DNA from: Mucilaginibacter hurinus
GTDB lineage: Bacteria; Bacteroidota; Bacteroidia; Sphingobacteriales; Sphingobacteriaceae
DNA length: 64,000 nt
Assembly (NCBI RefSeq): GCF_003324525.1
Contig: NZ_QGDC01000010.1
Location: forward strand, 1 to 64,000
Direction: 5' to 3'
Both the position numbers and the translations under genes were made by a program. Below, piece by piece: positions 1 through 7,048 of the stretch. A model generated the notes under the pieces. It had not been told where the DNA came from. It ran no database searches and saw nothing but the letters and a program-made list of their open reading frames with translations. Position 1 is the stretch's first letter. Each line of letters starts with the position of its first letter.

Positions 1-143
1 AGAAAACGATATTTACTTAGATAATTACGTTTTAATGTAAGGTCATTATTATTGTTGCGCATAACTATAGCTTTATTTGTTAAAGCTAATTCCATTGCCG
101 AATTATCTGACCTTTACAGCAATGACGTTTTTTTTGGAGTATC
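1..143. other. left-edge non-coding stretch
   Basis: This is AT-rich sequence downstream of the cation efflux gene. I see no convincing ORF, RNA gene or terminator hairpin in it. It may hold the 3' side of a promoter region for something outside the window. Confidence 0.4.
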
Positions 144-1061
144 TCAACAATTATGCTGCTCACACCTGGCGCCTGTAAACTCGGGTTCAAAGGTACTGTG
201 CGTTATTTCCATATGCTCCAGGCGGTGGCGCAAGTCTTCTTTTATTATATCAAAGGACGCCATGGCCTCGGGGGTGATAACTAAATGAGCGGTAAGGGCA
301 TTTTCGGTAGTGCTTAATGCCCACACATGCACGTGATGCACATCGGTAACACCCTTGGTTTTTAGTAATTCGGCTTTTATTTTTTCAACGTCCAGCGTTT
401 TAGGTACACCGTCCATTTCCAGCCGCAGGCTGTCGGTAAACAACCGCCAGGTACTTATCAGTATTACAATTGCTAAAATGATGCTTATACCGCTATCCAG
501 CCAGTACCATCCCGTATAATAAATAAGTACACCGGATATCACCACCGCCAACGATACAATGGCATCCACTGCCATGTGCATATATGCCCCCTTTACGTTC
601 AGGTCCTTTTCTTTATCTTTCACAAACAGCCATGCTGTAAAGCCGTTAATGGCAATGCCTGCCAAAGCCACCCAAATAATGGCAGCTGCAGGTAATGGTT
701 GAGGATTTATAAAGCGAAGTACAGCCTCGTAAACGATAAAACCAATTGCTGCAAACAGGATAACGGCGTTAAAAAACGATACGACAATGGTTGAGCGTTT
801 ATAACCATAAGTATACTTTGCATTACTGATTATTTTGCTCAGCTTAAAGGCCAGCAGCGCCAGTGCCAAACTGGCCACATCGCTCAGGTTGTGGCCGGCA
901 TCACTTAATAACGCCAGCGAACCACTGTAAAAACCGGCTACAGCTTCTATAATAACAAAGGCGATATTAAGGCTTATACCTATTATAAACGCACGGTTAA
1001 GATGATCAAGCCTTGGTGGATGATCGTGATGATGGTGCGAATGGTTATGGCCTGCAGACAT
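144..1061 (-). CDS. cation diffusion facilitator (CDF) family efflux transporter
   Basis: This is probably a Zn(II)/divalent metal-proton antiporter of the inner membrane. The 305 residues show the CDF plan: a His-rich N-terminus (residues 5-14), about six membrane helices between residues 25 and 205, then a cytosolic ferredoxin-like C-terminal domain (about 215-300). The paired HxxxD metal sites of TM2 (H57, D61 in GHNLSD) and TM5 (H162, D166 in HMAVD) are intact. H-D pairs of this type are typical of zinc-transporting members (family knowledge), but cobalt or cadmium cannot be excluded. The C-terminus ends in CEQHNC, a possible extra metal ligand. ATG start. It stands alone on the minus strand. 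Confidence 0.93.
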   Translation of the reverse strand: MSAGHNHSHHHHDHPPRLDHLNRAFIIGISLNIAFVIIEAVAGFYSGSLALLSDAGHNLSDVASLALALLAFKLSKIISNAKYTYGYKRSTIVVSFFNAVILFAAIGFIVYEAVLRFINPQPLPAAAIIWVALAGIAINGFTAWLFVKDKEKDLNVKGAYMHMAVDAIVSLAVVISGVLIYYTGWYWLDSGISIILAIVILISTWRLFTDSLRLEMDGVPKTLDVEKIKAELLKTKGVTDVHHVHVWALSTTENALTAHLVITPEAMASFDIIKEDLRHRLEHMEITHSTFEPEFTGARCEQHNC

Positions 1062-1120
1062 ATACCAAGATAGCTATTTACGGGAAAACTATTACCAGTG
1101 TATTGTCAAATCCAGGCACG

Positions 1121-1327
1121 TTATGCCTTAGACTTGTTTAAAGATTTAAACAGGAACAAAATCAAAAATGCGACGGGTGGAGATGTCAATAAACAAAGCA
1201 ACACAGAGCCCCAGTAACCAAGCGGTGTATCGCGGCCATAGTTCGCTACAAAAACCGTTAATAAAACAAATAAAAAAAATATGATGAGCATCTCTGCTGT
1301 ACCGATATTAAGAAAAGCTATTGTCAT
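1121..1327 (-). CDS. small two-helix membrane protein, function unknown
   Basis: This is a 68-residue hydrophobic protein with two predicted transmembrane helices (about residues 8-28 and 42-60) and a basic C-terminus (KSLNKSKA). The frame extends to a TTG at 1351, but the internal ATG at 1327 gives a more natural N-terminus. It lies 33 bases downstream of rlmH on the same strand and could be cotranscribed with it. I do not recognise a family. Its hydrophobicity and position support it as real; no motif suggests a role. Confidence 0.6.
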   Translation of the reverse strand: MTIAFLNIGTAEMLIIFFLFVLLTVFVANYGRDTPLGYWGSVLLCLLTSPPVAFLILFLFKSLNKSKA

Positions 1328-1360
1328 GGTTTTAGATTTAGGGATCAGCAATTATTAAAT

Positions 1361-1834
1361 TTATGAATGGTGATAAGGCTCGCCTTTTAAAATGGTATAG
1401 GCACGGTACAATTGTTCTACAAAAAACAACCGCACCATTTGATGCGAAAAGGTCATCCGCGACAGCGACAGCTTATCATTGGCACGTTGATACACAGATG
1501 CATCAAAGCCATATGGCCCGCCCACCACAAATATTATATGCGAGGTTGAGCCGATCTGCCGCTTGTCGATGTACGCAGCAAACTGGGTTGAGGTAAGTTC
1601 GGCGCCTTTCTCGTCAAGCAGTACCAAAAAATCTAATGGCTGTACCTTTTTCATGATGAGTTCTGCTTCTTTACTCTTTTGCTGTTCCTGGGTCAGGGCT
1701 TTAGTATTCTTAAGCTCTGGCATATCTATCAACTCGAGCTTTGTGTAATGTTTTAAGCGCTTTACATATTTTTCAATGCCATCTTTTAAGTAGGCATCCT
1801 CGGTTTTGCCAACGGTAAGTAAAGTTATCTTCAT
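1361..1834 (-). CDS. rlmH: 23S rRNA (pseudouridine1915-N3)-methyltransferase RlmH
   Basis: RlmH is a SPOUT-family enzyme that uses SAM to N3-methylate pseudouridine 1915 in helix 69 of 23S rRNA, acting on the assembled ribosome. The 157-residue length is normal for the family. Diagnostic segments are present: LLDEKG near residue 72, the knot loop VVGGPYGFD near 103-111, and the C-terminal block with SHQMVRLFFVEQLYRA and the terminal YHHS. It starts at ATG 1834 and shares the 60-bp space upstream with the divergent MutS-like gene. Confidence 0.97.
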   Translation of the reverse strand: MKITLLTVGKTEDAYLKDGIEKYVKRLKHYTKLELIDMPELKNTKALTQEQQKSKEAELIMKKVQPLDFLVLLDEKGAELTSTQFAAYIDKRQIGSTSHIIFVVGGPYGFDASVYQRANDKLSLSRMTFSHQMVRLFFVEQLYRAYTILKGEPYHHS

Positions 1835-1905
1835 AAATCAATACAAATAAACGGTAATTTGAAATATAAGCGGTTATTTTACCCCTTTGTTTTTTGTATG
1901 AGTAC

Positions 1906-3708
1906 ATGGAAGAAGATATTATAAATTTTTACCGCGAACAGGTGCTGGGTGCCAAGGCGAAAGCCAATAAGTTTAAAAAACTTGCTAACCTTTACTCCCT
2001 GCTGCGCCTGGGCGTATTTGCACTCACCATAGCGGCAATAACAACCGGCGCCATACTTGACAACTTTACCTTTATTGCGGCAAGCACTGTATTAATGGCA
2101 CTCGCTTTTGCCTGGCTGGTGGCCCGCCAAAGCCGTTTTGAAGAGCAACGCAATTATTTTGATGACCTGGTTAAAGTGAACGAGAATGAAATAGACAGCA
2201 TACTAAACTACGGCAACCTATACAACAACGGCATACGGTACCATAACGATAAGCACTTTTATACTGCAGATTTAGACATTTTTGGCGAAGCTTCGCTTTA
2301 CAAGCTGATAAACCGAGGGGCGACAGCGCCCGGTAACGACAAACTCGCAAGTTGGCTTAGCGCCCCGGCAAACAAAGCAACTATTTTAGCGAGGCAGGAA
2401 GCAATAAAAGAAATAAGGGCCAAAAACACCTGGAAGACGGAGCTGCAAACGCTGCTTCTGTTTGCAAAATCGGCGGATGCAAACCAATTGGTACGGCTAT
2501 CGGCTTTCCTGGCCTCACCACTAAAACTGCCCGGGGAAAATTGGTTAAAAAAATATTGCCGCATAGCCCCTTACCTGTTTATAACTGCCGTGGTGATGGC
2601 CATACTGTTTCCGGCCCTTAAAGCGCTGGCTATTTTGCTGGGCCTGGGTAATCTAGGACTGGTAGCTTCTAAAGCCGCATACATAAAAAAAGCCGACCTG
2701 GTTGCCGGTAAGATAGGTGATACGCTTGGCCGCTATGCTAAAGCTTTTAAAAAGGTGGAAGCCGAAGAATGGGAATCAGCGTACTGCGCCGGGTTGTTTA
2801 ATAGATTAAAGCAAGGCAACACTTCTGAGCAAATTAACGAGCTATCCCACTTGATCAATAAACTCAACTATACCCTGAACATGCTGGTAGGGTTGATGCT
2901 TAACCTGGTTTTTATATGGAGTATAAAACAGATTATCGCCATTGAAGAATGGAAGCGTACCAACCGGCAAAATCTGCAGGATGCCTTTGACGTGCTTGCC
3001 GAATTTGAAGCGCTGATGAGCCTGGCAAGTCTGCACATCAACTACCGGCACTGGACCATCCCGCAGATTGCTGATGGTGAATGTTACACGCTATCAGCAA
3101 AAAGCATTACTCATCCGCTTATCCCGGCAGGTAAGAGGATAGAAAACGATTATCACCTGGAAAATGCATTTAAAATTGACATCATCACAGGATCGAACAT
3201 GGCCGGTAAAAGTACATTTTTACGCACTCTGGGTATTAACACTGTACTCGCCCTGTGTGGTGCGCCGGTTTGTGCCGGTGAGATGGAGGTATCGGTAATT
3301 ACCTTAATGAGCTACATGCGTATTAAGGACTCGCTAAACGAAAGCACATCAACGTTTAAAGCCGAACTGGACCGCCTGCAAATGCTGTTGGCCGCAGTTG
3401 AACATGAACCTAAAGTGTTTTTTTTGATAGATGAAATGCTGCGCGGCACTAACTCTGTAGACAAATACCGCGGCTCCAAAGCCGTGATAGAGCAGTTGAT
3501 AGCCAAAAGGGGCGTAGGGCTGGTTGCCACCCACGACCTGCAAATTGCGCGGCTGGAAGATAAATATCCAGAGTACGTGCGCAATTTTCATTTCGACATA
3601 CAGGTACAACAGGGCGAGATGCTTTTTGACTATAAGCTGAAACATGGCGAATGCAATATTTTTAACGCATCGTTACTGCTAAAGCAGATAGGTATAAATG
3701 TGGAGTGA
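1906..3708 (+). CDS. MutS-family ATPase with N-terminal membrane segments
   Basis: This is a MutS domain V-type ATPase without the mismatch-binding domain I. About 600 residues. Hydrophobic stretches near residues 30-75 and 220-255 look like paired membrane helices, then a lever/clamp-like region, then the ABC-type ATPase: Walker A GSNMAGKST near 429, Walker B FFLIDEM near 504, and the ATHD switch near 541. The frame can open at TTG 1894, but ATG 1906 is preferred. It belongs to a widespread Bacteroidota group usually annotated only as 'DNA mismatch repair protein MutS'; membrane anchoring makes a classical repair role doubtful. Function is unknown. A short GC-rich inverted repeat follows 57 bases after the stop. 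Confidence 0.88.
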   Translation: MEEDIINFYREQVLGAKAKANKFKKLANLYSLLRLGVFALTIAAITTGAILDNFTFIAASTVLMALAFAWLVARQSRFEEQRNYFDDLVKVNENEIDSILNYGNLYNNGIRYHNDKHFYTADLDIFGEASLYKLINRGATAPGNDKLASWLSAPANKATILARQEAIKEIRAKNTWKTELQTLLLFAKSADANQLVRLSAFLASPLKLPGENWLKKYCRIAPYLFITAVVMAILFPALKALAILLGLGNLGLVASKAAYIKKADLVAGKIGDTLGRYAKAFKKVEAEEWESAYCAGLFNRLKQGNTSEQINELSHLINKLNYTLNMLVGLMLNLVFIWSIKQIIAIEEWKRTNRQNLQDAFDVLAEFEALMSLASLHINYRHWTIPQIADGECYTLSAKSITHPLIPAGKRIENDYHLENAFKIDIITGSNMAGKSTFLRTLGINTVLALCGAPVCAGEMEVSVITLMSYMRIKDSLNESTSTFKAELDRLQMLLAAVEHEPKVFFLIDEMLRGTNSVDKYRGSKAVIEQLIAKRGVGLVATHDLQIARLEDKYPEYVRNFHFDIQVQQGEMLFDYKLKHGECNIFNASLLLKQIGINVE

Positions 3709-3765
3709 TGGGGGATTTCGGATTTGATGAACTTATCTGCGTTGAAAGAATGGGCTTGTGCGCTT

Positions 3766-3795
3766 CCCTCCCCTGGGAGGGTGCCGGGAGGGGTT
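3766..3795 (+). repeat. left inverted repeat flanking the DUF559 gene
   Basis: This 30-bp GC-rich element carries an internal palindrome (CCCTCCCCTGGGAGGG) followed by a G-rich tail. Its reverse complement recurs at 4263-4292 with two mismatches. The two copies bracket the DUF559 gene, so the unit looks like a small element with terminal inverted repeats. Confidence 0.8.
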
Positions 3796-3826
3796 TAGAA
3801 AATTTACTTTTTTGTACATATACCTC

Positions 3827-4252
3827 ATGCGTAAAATAATTCCATACAACCCTGCCAATAAATCCTTAGCAAATAAACTGCGCAAGGATATGACCTATGG
3901 GGAAGTACTGTTATGGAATGAATTAAAAGATGACCAATTCTTTGGCTTTGATTTTGACCGGCAGCGTTGCATCGATAATTATATTGTCGATTTCTATTGT
4001 AAAGATCTAATGCTTGTTATTGAAGTTGATGGCATTTCGCATGATAATGAAGAGGCATTTGTTAATGATACTGTGCGCCAGCGAAAATTGGAAAATTTCG
4101 GCATCAGGTTTTTACGGTTCACCGAAGCGGAAGTTAAATATGACCGGATAAATGTTATAAGGGCTATTGAGGGTGTAATAATTGACATTATTAAAAAGGA
4201 TCCATTAGTAGTATTACCTAAGGGCTTTGATGAAAGCATACTGGACAATTAA
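3827..4252 (+). CDS. DUF559 endonuclease-like protein (Vsr/PD-(D/E)xK fold)
   Basis: This is a 141-residue protein of the DUF559 family, distantly related to very-short-patch repair endonucleases. Family hallmarks are seen: the N-terminal LRKDMTYGEVLLWNELKD block, the DFYC segment, and a nuclease-like core IEVDG at about residues 67-71. Q/R-rich DTVRQRKLENFGIRFLRF follows. The frame opens upstream at 3758 but would then run through the GC-rich repeat; ATG 3827 begins the conserved part and is chosen. The gene sits alone between inverted repeats at 3766-3795 and 4263-4292. DNA cleavage is plausible from the fold; no specific substrate is known to me. Confidence 0.9.
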   Translation: MRKIIPYNPANKSLANKLRKDMTYGEVLLWNELKDDQFFGFDFDRQRCIDNYIVDFYCKDLMLVIEVDGISHDNEEAFVNDTVRQRKLENFGIRFLRFTEAEVKYDRINVIRAIEGVIIDIIKKDPLVVLPKGFDESILDN

Positions 4253-4262
4253 AAACTAGCTT

Positions 4263-4292
4263 AACCCCTCCCTACACCCTCCCAGGGGAGGG
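4263..4292 (-). repeat. right inverted repeat flanking the DUF559 gene
   Basis: This is the inverted partner of 3766-3795, matching at 28 of 30 positions by eye. It begins 10 bases after the DUF559 stop codon. The whole bracketed unit (3766-4292) is about 527 bp. Confidence 0.8.
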
Positions 4293-4354
4293 ATGCTCAC
4301 AGGCCCGGCTACTTTGATCCTGATAACCATATAATCAGCAATCATAGTTTTAAA

Positions 4355-4382
4355 CAAAAAAGGCCTGCAACTGCAAGCCTTT
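4355..4382 (-). terminator. rho-independent terminator of the TonB-type receptor gene
   Basis: Read on the minus strand, an AGGC-TTGCA stem pairs across a two-base loop with one C/A mismatch and is followed by a run of five T. It begins within 10 bases of the receptor stop codon. Confidence 0.7.
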
Positions 4383-4387
4383 AAAAA

Positions 4388-6937
4388 TTATCTTGAACCG
4401 CCGCGCGTACCGCCGCCGCCCATACCGCCACCGCCGCCTTCATCCTGTTTCAGGTCATCGTTATTGATGCCTTTTTTCTTTTGCTGTGGGTTGCTGAACT
4501 TAACATTACCGAAGCTGTAGCTAAACGTAATACCGAATGACCGAAACGGCACGCGGGTTTTGCTAGTTTGCTGCAAGGTTTTTGAACTAACTGTTTGGTT
4601 AAACGACAAGTGCTCTTTAAACGGCTGCACGGTATTGAAGCCGAGCGATGCACGTTTGTTCATGAATTGCTTTTTAACACCTAACACGTACATGCTGAAT
4701 GCCGGGTTTGTACCTTGTATGTTACGCCGCGCTGTATTATACATTACAAAAGCTTCGGCAACAAAATTTTTTCCCAGGTCGTATTGCGCGTTTAAAAACG
4801 CGTTGACCATTACGTAGGTACCTGTATTAACCGCATCATCAAAAAGATTTTGGCTGATACGCGGGCTGTACGTGTAGGCATTAATATTGGCGCGTATGGT
4901 TAATGGCTTAAAAGGTGACACCGAGCCAAAGAAACTGCTGCCCCAGGAGTTATTTTCACCAATATTTTGATAAATACTGCGTGTACCGTTAATTGTATCG
5001 CCTTCAAAAACTTCGGTTATAGGATTAGCAAAACCCTCTATCAGGTTGCCTGTATGTTTGTAGTACACAGAAAAGTTGATAACCGAGCTTTTAATGAAAG
5101 TATTAAAATTCAGATCGACAGTTTGCGATATCTCGGGCTGCAACTCAGGGTTACCCTGTGTTTGTGCAAACACATTGCTACGGTTAATATATGGGTTTAA
5201 AAACTGCAGGCTGGGTCGCTGTATACGTTTACTATAACTCAGTTTAAGCGTAGAAGTAGCGCTTAGTTTACGCTGAACGGTTAAGCTAGGTATAAATGTG
5301 TTGTAATCTGCACTAAAGGGATCTAATCCGGGTACCGGCGTGCCAAGCGGTTTGCCGTTTATAGCCGTATGCTCATACCGCGCACCGGTTAGTATTGAAT
5401 ACTTGTCGGATAGAGTAAAAGTCAATACGCCATAGCCGGCATATACGCTTTGATTGTACTCATAATCGTTTGAGTTAAGCGGATCCAGTGTAAAGTCAGC
5501 AGGGTTTGCATCTATGCCTCCACCGAGCTTATCAGTGTAAATATTATAATCACTACTTAACCTCCTGAAAATGCCTTTACCGCCTGCTTCAAATTTTAAC
5601 AGCTTCGACACTGGCAACGTATAATCAGCCTGAGCGGTATATTCATTATTGATACCCTTGTTTAGTCCGCTTTGGTTAGGATTGATTGCTGAGTACCTGT
5701 ACAAAAAGTCATTATTAATTTTACTGTGGCTCCATTGTCCTGAAAAAATAACTTCATGTCCTTCTTTTTTAAACTTACGTGTGTAATCGGCACTCCAGTC
5801 GAATCCGCCAAATGTAGTTTTAGATGTTGTTAAGCCTCGGTATGCAACAGTAGGCTCAATGCCGCGCTTTTGTTCGTTATCAGACCACCCATCAAGGTCA
5901 AAACCGCCCTGGTTAAACCTGAAGGTAGAGGAGATATTGTTATAATTATTAATATCGTAGTTAAGCGTTGCGCTGTTGCTGGTGCTGTAACGCTTAATTG
6001 TGTTTTCAGAATGGTTGTCATTCACTGTTGTTGTCCCGCTGACAGGTGACAGGGTCTGAAAAAGATCTGTTATAGAAGTTTGCGGCCACGTAAAGTTACC
6101 GCCTGCGTTAATAGATAAACTAAGGCGATTTTTGTTATAGTTAAAGTTGGCGTTACCGTTATTTTGGCGTGTGCCGATGCCGCCACTAATGGTACCGCTA
6201 ACGCCCGACATATTTTTTTGCTTGGTTATAATATTGATAATGCCAGCCGACCCTTCCGCATCATACTTAGCTGATGGCGAAGTTATCACTTCCACGCTTT
6301 TTACCTGGTCGGCCGGAATGGCACGCAGCGCGTCAGCCACGCTGGCTGCCATAGCGCCAGATGGCTTTCCGTTAATCAATACGCGAATATTCTGGTCGCC
6401 TCGCACGGAGACATTGCCATCCATGTCAACAGATACTAATGGCACCTTACGTAAAATATCGCTAACATTACCGCCGGCAGATGTTACATCTTTTTCGGCG
6501 TTAAAAACAATCTTGTCTATGCGGTTTTCAATGGTTGAACGCTCGGCCGTTACCTCTACCTCGTTTAACAACTTTGCTGAGGCCGTTAAATAGACGGTGC
6601 CCATGTTAAAATCGGGCTTTGCGGGCGTAGTAGTAACCGGATCAACAAATTTTGTTGGATAGCCAATGAACGTAAAACCTATTTTATAACTTCCGGCTTT
6701 TACGTTATCCAGCTTAAAGTTGCCTTTATCGTCAGTAACTACGCCGGTGATTGGGGCTTTGCCCCCACTGCGGTAAATACTTACTGATGCATATTCAACA
6801 GGTTTTTTTGTTGCAGAATCGATAACCGTCCCGGAAATACGGCCAACAATGGCCGGGCCTCCCGTTGGAATACCCTGCGCTTTAACACCAGTAAAAAAAT
6901 AGCAAATAAAAACAGTTAATATGTAGAAGCGTTTCAT
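4388..6937 (-). CDS. TonB-dependent receptor-like outer-membrane beta-barrel protein
   Basis: This is an outer-membrane protein of 849 residues. Order: signal peptide (1-20, cleavage near VKAQG), a carboxypeptidase-regulatory-like domain (about 30-110; DSATKKPVEYASV), a TonB plug (about 140-240; GGNVSDILRKVP, then SPSAKYDAEGSAGIINI), and a large beta-barrel of the OMP_b-brl_3 type ending near residue 825. The tail is unusually glycine-rich (GGGGGMGGGG). There is no SusD partner beside it, so it is not a typical polysaccharide-uptake pair, and the substrate cannot be told. It is monocistronic, with its own terminator downstream and an inverted repeat (6942-6974) just before its ATG. Confidence 0.92.
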   Translation of the reverse strand: MKRFYILTVFICYFFTGVKAQGIPTGGPAIVGRISGTVIDSATKKPVEYASVSIYRSGGKAPITGVVTDDKGNFKLDNVKAGSYKIGFTFIGYPTKFVDPVTTTPAKPDFNMGTVYLTASAKLLNEVEVTAERSTIENRIDKIVFNAEKDVTSAGGNVSDILRKVPLVSVDMDGNVSVRGDQNIRVLINGKPSGAMAASVADALRAIPADQVKSVEVITSPSAKYDAEGSAGIINIITKQKNMSGVSGTISGGIGTRQNNGNANFNYNKNRLSLSINAGGNFTWPQTSITDLFQTLSPVSGTTTVNDNHSENTIKRYSTSNSATLNYDINNYNNISSTFRFNQGGFDLDGWSDNEQKRGIEPTVAYRGLTTSKTTFGGFDWSADYTRKFKKEGHEVIFSGQWSHSKINNDFLYRYSAINPNQSGLNKGINNEYTAQADYTLPVSKLLKFEAGGKGIFRRLSSDYNIYTDKLGGGIDANPADFTLDPLNSNDYEYNQSVYAGYGVLTFTLSDKYSILTGARYEHTAINGKPLGTPVPGLDPFSADYNTFIPSLTVQRKLSATSTLKLSYSKRIQRPSLQFLNPYINRSNVFAQTQGNPELQPEISQTVDLNFNTFIKSSVINFSVYYKHTGNLIEGFANPITEVFEGDTINGTRSIYQNIGENNSWGSSFFGSVSPFKPLTIRANINAYTYSPRISQNLFDDAVNTGTYVMVNAFLNAQYDLGKNFVAEAFVMYNTARRNIQGTNPAFSMYVLGVKKQFMNKRASLGFNTVQPFKEHLSFNQTVSSKTLQQTSKTRVPFRSFGITFSYSFGNVKFSNPQQKKKGINNDDLKQDEGGGGGMGGGGTRGGSR

Positions 6938-6941
6938 TCTC

Positions 6942-6974
6942 TAATGATTTTTTAATAGGAGGCGAAAATCATTA
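6942..6974. promoter_or_regulatory. inverted repeat between leuS and the TonB-type receptor gene
   Basis: TAATGATTTT (6942-6951) and AAAATCATTA (6965-6974) form a perfect 10-bp inverted repeat with a 13-base spacer. It starts 5 bases upstream of the receptor start codon and lies about 75 bases after the leuS stop. It could be an operator, a 5' leader hairpin or a leuS terminator; no strong T-run settles the matter. Confidence 0.4.
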
Positions 6975-7048
6975 AAATGTTACATCTTACAAGTTAACTT
7001 TTGTAATAAAATCGCAATGTCATTAATTCGTTACAAGTAGTGTAATTC

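Noticed and set aside
3758..3826. N-terminal extension of the DUF559 protein
   Set aside because: The first 23 codons run through the inverted repeat and are not family-like. ATG 3827 is used.
4450..4653. Long overlapping frames opposite or inside the large genes (for example 4450-4653 and 6147-6593)
   Set aside because: They lie within strong coding regions, have unnatural composition and no motif, so they are shadows of the real genes.
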